Source: Halobacteriovorax sp.
GTDB lineage: Bacteria; Bdellovibrionota; Bacteriovoracia; Bacteriovoracales; Bacteriovoracaceae
Direction of reading: 5' to 3'
Assembly (NCBI GenBank): GCA_024686135.1
Contig: JAIBDQ010000002.1
Location: 17,733 to 81,732, forward strand
DNA: 64,000 nt
Positions within the stretch are counted from its first letter, which is position 1. Each line of letters starts with the position of its first letter. Under the pieces are notes generated by a model. That model had not been told where the DNA came from, did no database searches, and worked only from the letters and a program-made list of their open reading frames with translations. Shown here in pieces: positions 9,367 through 18,189 of the stretch. The position numbers and the translations under genes are program-made.

Positions 9367-10180
9367 TTTCCTCCAAAATCCTCTGCCTAGCTATTCCCTT
9401 ATTAATCTTATAATTCGAAAATGTAATCTCCGATTTAACTATCCTTTTATTTTCTTTATCTTTCTTTTTACTTGCTACTTTTAATTCTTGGGTGGTAGTT
9501 ACAGTAACTTTTGAAGGAAACCCAAAGCCATCGACTTTTTTATAACTCAGCTTATTCTCCATTTTAGTAACTTGAATACCTTGTACTGAAGTTACAGTAA
9601 TTCTGTCTACAACCCACTTATTATTACTCCATGATTTTTTACTCATAGAAAGATTAGAGGTTTGACTTCCCATAGGACTTCTAGTTTTAAATGATCTAAG
9701 TTTGCCTTCTCGATCAAAATCAATTTCAATTTTATTTATACCTCTTTGGTGAGTACGATCTGTGCCAATGATTTTCTGCATTCCATTTTTTACTGATACA
9801 GTTTCCAATGAATAGCTTCTAACCTTCGGGGCAAGCTTTTGAGGTAGTACATAGTCTAATCTATTTTGTATTAATGCCTTAAGTTCGTTTCGTAATTCAA
9901 CATAGCCCTTAGGGAGTCCTTTTACCTCAACATGATATTTACCTGGAGTAATCCAATAAACTTCATAATAGAGATCGTCGAGTTTACTCAGGGGAATACT
10001 TTTTAATACATTCTCTTTTAAATTAGAGATTCTTATCTCAAAAGATAAGTCTTTAAGGCTCATAACCTGGGGGTGATAGTACCTAAGGTCAAAGTTTTCA
10101 ACCACATCTGCGGGCTTCTGAGACGACCATGCATTTTGGTAAACCAAAAATATAAAAACTATAAATTTTATAAGATTCAT
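9353..10180 (-). CDS. Exported protein of unknown function
   Basis: About 275 residues starting at an internal ATG, which places a clean signal peptide (hydrophobic core, then NAWSS) at the N-terminus. The open frame extends to a TTG at 10210, but those extra residues are polar and would mask the signal. The mature part looks beta-rich, with alternating hydrophobic residues and many Thr, Lys and Ser (for example VTVTTTQELKVASKKK). That would suit an outer-membrane-associated or periplasmic protein. It overlaps the giant lipoprotein gene by 14 bases, so the two are probably made together and may work together. No family recognised. Confidence 0.75.
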   Translation of the reverse strand: MNLIKFIVFIFLVYQNAWSSQKPADVVENFDLRYYHPQVMSLKDLSFEIRISNLKENVLKSIPLSKLDDLYYEVYWITPGKYHVEVKGLPKGYVELRNELKALIQNRLDYVLPQKLAPKVRSYSLETVSVKNGMQKIIGTDRTHQRGINKIEIDFDREGKLRSFKTRSPMGSQTSNLSMSKKSWSNNKWVVDRITVTSVQGIQVTKMENKLSYKKVDGFGFPSKVTVTTTQELKVASKKKDKENKRIVKSEITFSNYKINKGIARQRILEESAKK

Positions 10181-10225
10181 AAACTCACTAACCTCTAAGG
10201 AATTGTACAATTTTAGGAAATCTAA

Positions 10226-11509
10226 TCAATCTAACGAAATAATTTCCTTCCACTTTGGATTATATAACACTTTGAAATAATTAGGGTTAGTAATAGTTAC
10301 AGCTCCCGACTTACCTTTCAAACCTTTGATGTTACTTAATGAAGTGTATATAAGACGCAATTCCGTTGAATTTTTCTTCATTGAGTCTCGAATTAGTGAA
10401 CCAATTAGTTCGGCTATTTCACCATCAATTGAACTCAACTCTATTTTCAAAACAACGTGGCAACTTTTCTCATTCTCCAGATGAAACCAAGTATCACTTT
10501 TGGTACCGAACTGATTCCTCAAGTAGTCATTTCCTTTAATGTTTTTCCCAAGAGCTCCTTTCTTATCATTTAAAGTGAATTCTAGGATTGATTTGTCTTT
10601 TAGTTTTCGGCCACTTTTTTCAAGCCAGTTCGGCAAATTCACCTTTTTCAAATGTGTTACTTCACTTAGATTATCAAATTCATTTTTAAGTTTTTCTTTT
10701 TTGGACTTTAGAAACTCAAATGATTTTTTTAGGTTTTTAATTTTTTGAAAAGCCCTATCTCTAAATTGAAATTCGTTTTCATCATACTTTTTCTTAATTT
10801 TTAAATTTATTTTTTTAAACTCTTTTTCTGTCTGATCAATATTGAAGCCATAAAGAAGTTGCTGTAACTTCTGTGCTTTTTCAATATTTTCAAAACCTCT
10901 TTCAATTTCTAATAGCTTTTTTTCGATAAGCTTTCTTTTACGATTATCCGACTTTTTTGAAACTAAAGAATTATAGTGATCTTGTATATCGCACAGTTTT
11001 ACTTCTCCCGCTTTTTCTTCGGGTCCCTCATAAATACCTTTATAAATCTCCGAAGGGGTATACTTCTTAACCCCTAGATCCTCTTCTTTTTTCCCTATCC
11101 ATGACTTGAATATAAACTCTTCAGACTTGAAAACAAAATTTAAATTTCGACCCTTATAAAAAAGGCTAAAAAGAGTGTTTCCTCTCTTTGAGATTAAGTT
11201 AAAGTTTAAAATTCTATATTTCTTATCTGTTTCTACTTTCGTTATTTTTTGTCCAATCAAATTATTCTTAAGCCAATCATCAAATCTGTCTTTTATCCTA
11301 AAGTCTTTATGCGGAGGGGTCTCATCTAGCCACATCCCTTCTACACCTCTACCTCGGCCCAGGTGAATAACCAAAGTTTCACCCGGTATTCTTACTCTCA
11401 AAGTAAAAGTTGTAGGGGTACTTTGAACCTTTTGTATAAAGGCTCCTTCCTGAATTTTTTTATTTAATTTTTTAGATTGAAATTCTAGTGTGGCTAGGTT
11501 TTGTATCAT
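10226..11509 (-). CDS. Short NFACT-domain protein (RqcH/Tae2-related)
   Basis: A 427-residue protein with an NFACT-N-like domain (about 1-160, including IHLGRGRGVEGMWLDE), a highly charged coiled coil (about 190-295), and a C-terminal NFACT-R/DUF814 domain (about 305-425, with DTWFHLE, CHVVLKI and a GKSGAVT-type end). Full-length RqcH proteins bind stalled 50S-peptidyl-tRNA and direct alanine tailing, and are usually about 550 residues or more. This version is shorter in the middle. At the position where the family usually carries an Asp-Arg pair before a hydrophobic strand, I read Tyr-Arg (KKYRILNF), so tRNA-tailing activity is uncertain. Its ATG overlaps the lepB stop by one base. Confidence 0.8.
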   Translation of the reverse strand: MIQNLATLEFQSKKLNKKIQEGAFIQKVQSTPTTFTLRVRIPGETLVIHLGRGRGVEGMWLDETPPHKDFRIKDRFDDWLKNNLIGQKITKVETDKKYRILNFNLISKRGNTLFSLFYKGRNLNFVFKSEEFIFKSWIGKKEEDLGVKKYTPSEIYKGIYEGPEEKAGEVKLCDIQDHYNSLVSKKSDNRKRKLIEKKLLEIERGFENIEKAQKLQQLLYGFNIDQTEKEFKKINLKIKKKYDENEFQFRDRAFQKIKNLKKSFEFLKSKKEKLKNEFDNLSEVTHLKKVNLPNWLEKSGRKLKDKSILEFTLNDKKGALGKNIKGNDYLRNQFGTKSDTWFHLENEKSCHVVLKIELSSIDGEIAELIGSLIRDSMKKNSTELRLIYTSLSNIKGLKGKSGAVTITNPNYFKVLYNPKWKEIISLD

Positions 11510-12294
11510 CAGTCAATGACTGTACCAATTCGCCAAGGTCTAAACTTAAAGGAATCTTCCCCGAAAGGAAAAATCATAGAAAACCAGACAAATAAGGCAC
11601 GTCCCTTCACTTGTTCCCTTTTCACAAATCCCCAAAACCTCGAGTCATAAGAGAAGTCTCTATTGTCACCCATAACAAAGAATTTTCCTTTTGGGATCGT
11701 TTTCTGCTGATAATCAGTTTTATAATAATTATCACTGTCTTGCTGGATGATATGCTCAGCATCGCCTGTTTTAACTTTATAAAATTTTAAATTGTAATTT
11801 TTAAACTTCTCATCCATGTCATCCATAATAGGTTTTCCATCAACTTCATTTGCCTTGATAGCTTTACCATTTATATAAACAACCTTGTTTCTAATTTCAA
11901 TTTTATCCCCAGGAACCCCAACTACCCTTTTAATATAATTAATACTTGGATCTTTGGGGTACTTAAAGACGACTACATCACCACGAACAGGGTCAGACTC
12001 ACCAAAGATATAAATTGGATTGAGGTTTATTCCAAATAAACTAAGGTCTGAAAAAGGTACCTTAAAACCATAAGAGAACTTATTTACTAAAATAAAATCC
12101 CCTATCATCAAGGTTGGAATCATCGATCCCGATGGAATTCGAAAGGGCTCAAAAAAAACTGATCTAAAAACGAGCACTACTGTGAGGATCATTGAGATAG
12201 ATTTAACTTCTTTCAAGAACTTCTTTTTTCGACTATCTCCTTCGACTGGAGTAGGTTCGGTTTCAATATTTTCAGTGATTTCGTTATCTGCCAT
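11509..12294 (-). CDS. lepB: Signal peptidase I
   Basis: Type I leader peptidase that cleaves exported preproteins at the outer face of the inner membrane. The ATG at 12294 lies one base after the stop of the preceding gene and gives 261 residues. The longer open frame (to 12369) overlaps that gene by 74 bases and is less likely. A single membrane span lies near 33-48. The catalytic Ser57 is in PSGSMIPTL, the general-base Lys is in INYIKRVVGVPGD, and the signature MGDNRDFSYDSRFWG follows. A 20-residue acidic tail precedes the membrane span. The neighbouring genes rlmE and the transpeptidase appear co-transcribed. Confidence 0.94.
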   Translation of the reverse strand: MADNEITENIETEPTPVEGDSRKKKFLKEVKSISMILTVVLVFRSVFFEPFRIPSGSMIPTLMIGDFILVNKFSYGFKVPFSDLSLFGINLNPIYIFGESDPVRGDVVVFKYPKDPSINYIKRVVGVPGDKIEIRNKVVYINGKAIKANEVDGKPIMDDMDEKFKNYNLKFYKVKTGDAEHIIQQDSDNYYKTDYQQKTIPKGKFFVMGDNRDFSYDSRFWGFVKREQVKGRALFVWFSMIFPFGEDSFKFRPWRIGTVID

Positions 12295-12295
12295 T

Positions 12296-13519
12296 TTATT
12301 TTTTCGCAAAGACTTGTTTGTCTTCTGCGCCCGCTTTTTCAATCTGCCTATAGTAATACTCAATGACATTCTTTGCCAAATAAGACGACTTGGCGCGCCA
12401 CATTGGACCCTGAATACTCATAACACTTACAGATATTCCATTATTTTTTCCATTTTTAGGCTTCGCATAAGCAGAAAACCAATCTCTTTTACCTTCAGGA
12501 AAGCCGCCTGTAATACTTCCAGTTTTTCCACCAATCTCAAGTCTTCTCTTTAACTTTCGCCGCATTTTACGAAAACTCTTTCTTGCTGTCCCAAACTCAA
12601 CCGTCTTGGACATCAATTGGGCCATCTGATCAGCCGCTTCACTACTCAATACCTTTTCATCTTCAAAGCTAATTTCTTCATCTAATAAGTTTTCATCTCC
12701 ATAATGAAGTGACTTAATTAATTTAGGTCTCTTCAAATTTCCATCATTAGCAACTATCGAAGCAAATACAGCAGCATGTAACGGGCTGATCATGGTTTCT
12801 GTATTAAACCCAGAGGCCAATTCGGCCATGTTAAATTGGTCTTTTGGTAGATGAAAAATTGATTTAGGCAACCTTAAAACAGTAGATAGTCTTTTATTAA
12901 ATCCAAAACTCTGGGCCATTTCATAGAGAGATGCTGCTGTCGAATTATGTATAGAGGCTTTTCCAAATGCAGCATTATTAGAGTAGGCAAATGCTTTTTC
13001 CAAAGAGATTGTACGATTCCAGCGATGGTTTTTCTTTAATTGATATTTGTATAATGTTGTACCCTTTCCCCGTGTAACAATGTCTGTCCATGGATTGTAG
13101 CCTGCATTTTCAATTAAGTCGGCGGCCGTCACAATTTTTGAAAGACTGGCAGAAGGGTGAGAGGCAAGTAGTGCCATTGAGCGACCAAACTTTTTCTTTT
13201 CTCTTTCGTAAGAGATAAGACTTATAACTTTTCCCGAATCATTATCGAGTACTACTATTGCAATGGCCTTAGAGGCATAACGCTTCATTTGTTTTTTTAT
13301 ATATGACTCTAGTTGTTCATTGAAATAGAATTCAGTTTTGATCCTCTTTTTACCGAACTCAAAACTTTCTAATACTTGGTCATTTAAAATGCGGTGAGAG
13401 ACCTCTCCAACCAAGCTTATAAATTCTTTGTTTTTTTTATCTTCTAGTCGACTTTCATTCCAATGAAAAATCGCGAACCCTACTAATAATATTGAGACGG
13501 CTAGAACACTACGCTTCAT
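12296..13519 (-). CDS. Solitary penicillin-binding transpeptidase domain protein
   Basis: A 407-residue protein with one N-terminal membrane anchor (about 4-19) and a serine transpeptidase domain. The three active-site motifs are present in order: S125-L-S-K128, SNN near 176 (AYSNNAAFGK) and KTG near the C-terminal third (GGKTGS). There is no recognisable pedestal or glycosyltransferase domain, and it is shorter than FtsI or PBP2, so it resembles the transpeptidase half of a class B PBP. It should act on peptidoglycan in the periplasm. It overlaps the end of rlmE by 11 bases and runs into lepB. A canonical ftsI lies elsewhere in the window, so this is an additional enzyme. Confidence 0.85.
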   Translation of the reverse strand: MKRSVLAVSILLVGFAIFHWNESRLEDKKNKEFISLVGEVSHRILNDQVLESFEFGKKRIKTEFYFNEQLESYIKKQMKRYASKAIAIVVLDNDSGKVISLISYEREKKKFGRSMALLASHPSASLSKIVTAADLIENAGYNPWTDIVTRGKGTTLYKYQLKKNHRWNRTISLEKAFAYSNNAAFGKASIHNSTAASLYEMAQSFGFNKRLSTVLRLPKSIFHLPKDQFNMAELASGFNTETMISPLHAAVFASIVANDGNLKRPKLIKSLHYGDENLLDEEISFEDEKVLSSEAADQMAQLMSKTVEFGTARKSFRKMRRKLKRRLEIGGKTGSITGGFPEGKRDWFSAYAKPKNGKNNGISVSVMSIQGPMWRAKSSYLAKNVIEYYYRQIEKAGAEDKQVFAKK

Positions 13520-14102
13520 AATTTTTTGCCACTACAAATATTTCTTTACTTACACTTCTAGTAGAATCTGGTCTAAAAATCTTAACCTGTTTAAAGATCT
13601 TTCTTAGATTCCTAATTTCATTTTGTGCATCGTTACTGTCAAATATTTTGAAAACTAAAGAGCCATTAGGTTTTAAAAAAACTGGTAACTCATAGATAAT
13701 CTTTTCAACTAAACCTAAGCTTCTTGCCTGATCTACATCCTTAATACCTGTGGTGTTAGGTGCCATATCTGATAATACGACATCAAACTTTCCATCAGGA
13801 ACCAGTGATTTCCAATCAGAAAAATCTAAGTAATCTGATTCTAATAAGTTCACATTTTTAATACCGGTAAGTTTTTTATTCACAGGCTTTATATCAATAC
13901 CTACGACCTTTCCCTTTTCACCAATAACTTCACAGGTATACTGAATCCACGATCCAGGAAAATAACCTAAATCTAAAACATTCATTCCCTTATTTATAAT
14001 CTTAAATTTTTCATTTATTTCTTTTAGTTTATAAATACTACGAGCAAGATAGTTTTCTTGCTTAGCTTTTTTAAAATAGTGGTCTTTAACTTTAAAACTC
14101 AT
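13509..14102 (-). CDS. rlmE: 23S rRNA 2'-O-ribose methyltransferase (RlmE/FtsJ family)
   Basis: A 197-residue RrmJ/FtsJ-family SAM-dependent enzyme that methylates the 2'-hydroxyl of a uridine in the 23S rRNA A-loop. The K-D-K-E catalytic set is visible: Lys in ARSIYKL, Asp in LSDMAPNTTG, Lys in SLVFKIF and Glu in SKEIFVVA. The SAM-binding glycine motif is VLDLGYFPGSW, where most family members have GAAPGGW. Length matches the family. It starts with ATG two bases after the preceding stop, inside a minus-strand operon. Confidence 0.92.
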   Translation of the reverse strand: MSFKVKDHYFKKAKQENYLARSIYKLKEINEKFKIINKGMNVLDLGYFPGSWIQYTCEVIGEKGKVVGIDIKPVNKKLTGIKNVNLLESDYLDFSDWKSLVPDGKFDVVLSDMAPNTTGIKDVDQARSLGLVEKIIYELPVFLKPNGSLVFKIFDSNDAQNEIRNLRKIFKQVKIFRPDSTRSVSKEIFVVAKNYEA

Positions 14103-14104
14103 AA

Positions 14105-15616
14105 TTAATTAAATAACCTTAGGAAAATTTTAACTCTTCCTTCAAAGTGAGAATCTAACAGGCAAATCAAAATATAAATTAAATAAATCATATTTCGGCT
14201 CGATCTTAATCTACTAATACTTTGGAAAACCAACTCTAAAGGGATCAAGCTAAAAAATACAAACATCCACATTAAAGAGAATGATTTTACCAAGTATGAG
14301 TCTAACACTAATGACGAAAGAAATAAGATGAATATGATGATAAAAATCTCTATGACATTCTCTTTATTTACTTTAAGTTCCCGAATTACCGTTACCTTAG
14401 AATCAAAGGCCTTAAAAAGTAGAATTAAGAACCCAAAATAAGAAAGTGAATAAAATGCTTTCCTATTCAAAATTTTAGTAAACTCAGCGAAATAGTTCTC
14501 ATCAATTGGAATCATATTCTGAAGAATATCTATATTGGAAAACAAAACAACCGCTGTAAGAGAAAGCCCAAAAAGTGAATACTTTAAAATCTGTCTTTTG
14601 TACCAAAGAGTCTTATCCCTTAGAAAAAGAAGATAAAGTAAAATACATTGAGGTATTACTAGTAACGCAAAGCTTTGATTAATAATTGTGCCCAAATAGG
14701 AAACCAACCCTAAAAATAAACCGGCTCTATAAGTCGCACTCTTTACTACCCATAAAAGAGTCCACACCCACAACAGACTATAAGTTGTCGTTATTGCATC
14801 CCCATAATTACTGGCCAATATTTTAGTAAAGGACCAAGAGCTTAATACGGCAAAAACACCCAGCAGAGATAACCTTCTTGAAACAAAAAACCTCAACATG
14901 GCGTAAAACGTCAGACAAAAAAGCCCTAGACCAACGAGGTAAAAATGTATGCACCAGGCTAGTTTAAAAAGAATCGGGTATTTAAAAAATGGATAATAAC
15001 CGACTAATAAAAAGTTCCAATACTGATTTCCTATTTTTTCGAAAGGATCAAAAAATAACTTTAGTGCCTCAATATTAGTGAGTTTAGGAAGTTCTGGAAT
15101 AGAAAAAACAAACATAAGCAGAGACAAGAAAACTAATGTTTTTTCAAAAGAATCTAAATATTTGAATTCGTTAAAGTTTGTTGTAACTGATTCCTTTATA
15201 ATTTTTCCTCTTGTGGGCCAAGAGTAAAACAGCCCTAGGACTGCCCAAATTACCCAATAGGAATTATAAATCCACTTGTGCGGCAAAAAACTAATCGTAT
15301 TAAAAAGCAGGATAAAAAATATCATACCCAAAAAGAGCCTATAAACGACTCGATCAATTGATGAATTCACCCTGAAATAGATTTTCAAACGGTGATCAAC
15401 CTCTTTTCCAAGCATGAACCACTGGGAACACATAAAAAGCGTATAAAAAACCAGCATGATAATCTGAAGAACGGTATTCAAATGCAAAGTCTTAGGGAGC
15501 CATATTGGAATTAAAAGAATTCCAAAGTACGTAAGTGCCCGATATAAGAAGAATTTAGACTTCAGAAACCATATATTTGAGCTTTTCAGTAAAGTATTTT
15601 CTATATTATCCGACAA
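14105..15616 (-). CDS. Polytopic inner-membrane protein, unknown function
   Basis: A protein of about 503 residues with around 12 hydrophobic spans and short polar loops. I do not recognise the family. The pattern resembles multi-pass glycosyltransferase or polymerase-type membrane proteins, but no catalytic loop is evident. The open frame extends to a TTG at 15721, with no ribosome-binding site, and that extension contains a perfect 11-bp hairpin. I prefer the TTG at 15616, which has AGGA eight bases upstream and still precedes the first membrane span. It is the first gene of the run leading through rlmE and lepB to the giant lipoprotein. Confidence 0.65.
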   Translation of the reverse strand: MSDNIENTLLKSSNIWFLKSKFFLYRALTYFGILLIPIWLPKTLHLNTVLQIIMLVFYTLFMCSQWFMLGKEVDHRLKIYFRVNSSIDRVVYRLFLGMIFFILLFNTISFLPHKWIYNSYWVIWAVLGLFYSWPTRGKIIKESVTTNFNEFKYLDSFEKTLVFLSLLMFVFSIPELPKLTNIEALKLFFDPFEKIGNQYWNFLLVGYYPFFKYPILFKLAWCIHFYLVGLGLFCLTFYAMLRFFVSRRLSLLGVFAVLSSWSFTKILASNYGDAITTTYSLLWVWTLLWVVKSATYRAGLFLGLVSYLGTIINQSFALLVIPQCILLYLLFLRDKTLWYKRQILKYSLFGLSLTAVVLFSNIDILQNMIPIDENYFAEFTKILNRKAFYSLSYFGFLILLFKAFDSKVTVIRELKVNKENVIEIFIIIFILFLSSLVLDSYLVKSFSLMWMFVFFSLIPLELVFQSISRLRSSRNMIYLIYILICLLDSHFEGRVKIFLRLFN

Positions 15617-15664
15617 GAATAGTATCCTATTATGGGCGTTTATCGTCCGAATCTCTTCGAAATC

Positions 15665-15691
15665 AAAGGACCGGTCCCCAACCGGTCCTTT
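15665..15691. terminator. Perfect 11-bp GC-rich hairpin, terminator-like on the plus strand
   Basis: AAAGGACCGGT pairs with ACCGGTCCTTT around the loop CCCCA. On the plus strand it runs into TTTTAATTT, which is the better terminator tail; the minus-strand tail is weaker. It lies between the divergent membrane-protein gene and fliD, so neither neighbour obviously needs a terminator there. It may instead be a leader hairpin in the minus-strand mRNA. Confidence 0.5.
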
Positions 15692-15844
15692 TAATTTAAT
15701 GCTCTTTACCTCTAAATTCAAAAAACCATTTATATTTGTCTGATTTAGGGAGCAATAACTGCCTTTACCTCTAGCTTCATTGCATCAATTCCTCCATATG
15801 ATAAGCTAAAGTGAGGTTTAATGGGCTTTTTTGGCTTATGGACC

Positions 15845-15863
15845 TTTGCTCAGGATGAGCAAA
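15845..15863 (+). promoter_or_regulatory. Hairpin in the fliD leader
   Basis: TTTGCTC (15845-15851) and GAGCAAA (15857-15863) form a 7-bp stem with an AGGAT loop, followed by ATTTTTATC and then the AGGAGG of fliD. The stem sits ten bases upstream of the ribosome-binding site. It could be a mild attenuator or an operator; function is inferred. Confidence 0.35.
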
Positions 15864-15883
15864 ATTTTTATCAGGAGGATTGA

Positions 15884-17272
15884 TTGGGAATCTCTTTTGG
15901 ATCCATAAATACGGGCCTACCAAAAGATATTGTTAAACAGATTATTGAAGCTGAAAAAATCCCCATAAAAAAAATGGAAGGAAGAAAGGGGAAGGTTAAA
16001 GCAAAACAAGATCTGGTGAGCGATTTAGTTAAACGCATGGAAGATATGCGCGCGCTTCTCAATACCAATGCTGATGCCCGAAACCTAAAAGAAATCCAAG
16101 CAAACTACAACGACAAAATTGTCGGTGTAACCATGGACAAAAACAAAGCTAAGCCCGGTAGTCATCAAATTGAAGTTGTTCAACTGGCTCAAAAAAGCTC
16201 TGCCATGACCTCTGGATTTGAGGACAAAGAAGAAAGCTATATCGGTGTTGGATATATTCAATACCATCTTCCAAATGGGGAAAGTAGAGATATTTATGTC
16301 GATTCTGAAAATGCAACATTATCGGGTGTCGCGAAATTGATTAACAATACGCCAGATGCTGGCATGACAGCGAAAGTTATTGATGACGGATCTGGATCTG
16401 AATCCCCCTATAGATTAATCCTAAGTCTTTCAGACACTGGTGATGCTAGCAAAGCAGAGTTTCCTTATTTTTACTTCGTTGATGGTGAAAATGATTTTTT
16501 TCTAGAAAAGGAGAGGGAAGCTCAAGATGCAATAATTAAAGTTGATGGATTTGAGGTTCAACTCCCAGAAAATAAAGCAAAAGATATTATTGATGGTGTA
16601 ACAGTCGATTTAAAAAAAGCTGTTCCTGGAGAAGAGTTTACCCTTCAGGTTAGTGAAGATATTGGAAAAATTTCTGAAAAGATAAGTGATATGGTTGATA
16701 AAATTAACTCTGTATTATCTTTTATTAAAGAGCAAAACACTCTAGACGAAAACTCAGATACGACTAAGACTCTTGGTGGGGACTTTATTCTACAAACGAT
16801 AGAGGGAAGACTAAGAAGTTCCATGTTCAAAAACATATTAACGGAAGAAGGTTACAAAAGAGCTGGTGACATCGGTATTACTTTTCAAAGAGATGGTTTA
16901 TTAAAACTTGATTCTAAAAAATTCGATAATATGCTTAGTTCAAATTACACGGTTGTCAGTCAAGTCCTAACGGGATTTGTAAGTGAAGAAACCGGAAATA
17001 GTCCAGGTCTAGTTGATAACTTGAAAGATGCTGTATCAGAAACCTTAAAATCTCCCGGTGGAATTTTAAGATCCAGACAAAGAAGTTTACGTAATAATAT
17101 TAGCCAAATTGATAGACGTATTCAGCAAAAACAAAGAGTGATCGAAAGAAAAGAAAAAAACTTAAAAGATAAATTTGCAAGATTAGAAGGAACAATATCA
17201 AAAATTAAAAACCAGGGAGCTGGTATCGCTGCGTTAGGTGCACAAGCTAACCCAGTTACACAGCTAGGATAA
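15884..17272 (+). CDS. fliD: Flagellar filament cap protein FliD (HAP2)
   Basis: A 462-residue hook-associated protein 2, which caps the filament tip and guides flagellin assembly outside the cell. The N-terminal FliD domain (about 5-105) shows the typical start (GISFGSINTGLP, then AEKIPI). The C-terminal FliD domain spans about 210-440, and the protein ends in a helical coiled-coil segment (RRIQQKQRVIERKEKN). The start is a TTG five bases after a strong AGGAGG; no ATG fits. fliS follows after 14 bases, the classic fliD-fliS arrangement. Length is typical of the family. Confidence 0.93.
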   Translation: MGISFGSINTGLPKDIVKQIIEAEKIPIKKMEGRKGKVKAKQDLVSDLVKRMEDMRALLNTNADARNLKEIQANYNDKIVGVTMDKNKAKPGSHQIEVVQLAQKSSAMTSGFEDKEESYIGVGYIQYHLPNGESRDIYVDSENATLSGVAKLINNTPDAGMTAKVIDDGSGSESPYRLILSLSDTGDASKAEFPYFYFVDGENDFFLEKEREAQDAIIKVDGFEVQLPENKAKDIIDGVTVDLKKAVPGEEFTLQVSEDIGKISEKISDMVDKINSVLSFIKEQNTLDENSDTTKTLGGDFILQTIEGRLRSSMFKNILTEEGYKRAGDIGITFQRDGLLKLDSKKFDNMLSSNYTVVSQVLTGFVSEETGNSPGLVDNLKDAVSETLKSPGGILRSRQRSLRNNISQIDRRIQQKQRVIERKEKNLKDKFARLEGTISKIKNQGAGIAALGAQANPVTQLG

Positions 17273-17286
17273 AATAGGAGGAATCC

Positions 17287-17697
17287 ATGAGTTATGGATT
17301 AGGAGCTTACAAAAAGACATCAATACACACCGCCAGTAAAGAGCAGATTTTATTAATGCTTTATCAAGCTGCAATTAAAAACTGTAAGAAGGCTATCGAA
17401 TCTATTGAAGCAAAAGATATCGCGAAAAAAGGCGAGTACATTGGAAAGCTTCAGGACATTGTAATTGAACTAAATAATAGTTTAGATTTTGAAATCGGTG
17501 GCGACGTGGCTCAAGAGCTCAGTAGTTTATATGACTACATCCTGTTCGCGAGCACTCAGGCAAATATCAAAATTGAGGCCGAGCCACTCAATGGATGTCT
17601 TCAAGTTTTAGGGACATTATACGAAGGGTGGAACGATGCTATCAAAGGTCTTCGAAAAGAAAATGCTACAAAAAAAGAAGCGAGCAGCGGAGCTTAG
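17287..17697 (+). CDS. fliS: Flagellin export chaperone FliS
   Basis: A 136-residue helical protein with the FliS pattern: an N-terminal YKKTSIHTASKEQILLMLYQ motif (about 8-27), LNNSLDFEIGGDVAQELSSLYDYI in the middle, and a conserved WNDAIKG near the end. FliS binds the C-terminus of flagellin in the cytoplasm and keeps it unpolymerised before export. An AGGAGG lies upstream of the ATG. The stop is immediately followed by the next gene, so fliD, fliS and that gene form one unit. Confidence 0.93.
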   Translation: MSYGLGAYKKTSIHTASKEQILLMLYQAAIKNCKKAIESIEAKDIAKKGEYIGKLQDIVIELNNSLDFEIGGDVAQELSSLYDYILFASTQANIKIEAEPLNGCLQVLGTLYEGWNDAIKGLRKENATKKEASSGA

Positions 17698-17700
17698 TTG

Positions 17701-18096
17701 ATGGATAATATTGAAAGAAACATATTCTTTCATATAAAGACTTTGAAAAAGGTCAGGGGCTTAACCCTGGGAATTCTCTCTGACTTAAAAGCACAAGAGG
17801 TCGAAAAAGCCTTAATCGGCATTCAAAATAGAGACAATCTATTAAAAGTTATATTCGACCTTAATAATATAATAGAAAAACACATTGAGAGTGCCCAAAA
17901 TCTTGAGCAAAAAGATCACCTATTAATTAAAGCCTGGAGGTTAGACCTTGATGAATGGTCTAAAAACCAGTCCAAAAAAAATAAAGAGATCGAAGAATTG
18001 TTGAGAGCCGAGAGAGATAAGATCACAAACGAGATAGCTGTTATATTTGACAAAAAAAGTCGTCATAAAGGCTATGATTTAACCAATGTAAAATAG
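17701..18096 (+). CDS. FliT-like small helical protein
   Basis: About 132 residues, almost wholly helical and charged, starting at an ATG three bases after the fliS stop. I cannot match it confidently by sequence. The position directly after fliD-fliS and the small helical composition are those of FliT, the chaperone for FliD, or of other flagellar chaperones. No Cys-rich, membrane or catalytic motif is present. The FliT assignment is an inference from context. Confidence 0.6.
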   Translation: MDNIERNIFFHIKTLKKVRGLTLGILSDLKAQEVEKALIGIQNRDNLLKVIFDLNNIIEKHIESAQNLEQKDHLLIKAWRLDLDEWSKNQSKKNKEIEELLRAERDKITNEIAVIFDKKSRHKGYDLTNVK

Positions 18097-18189
18097 ACCG
18101 AGTAAACCACTTTGGTCGTTTGACCCATAATCATAAAAATGGTCAAATTTTATAAAAAAATTCGTGCTAAACTTATACTTGGATCTACG

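Noticed and set aside
12182-12553. A 123-codon plus-strand frame opposite lepB and the transpeptidase gene
   Set aside because: It is antisense to two well-supported genes and gives no recognisable protein.
15830-15860. A sigma-54-like TTGGC...TTGCT upstream of fliD
   Set aside because: The GG-to-GC spacing is about three bases too long for a sigma-54 promoter.
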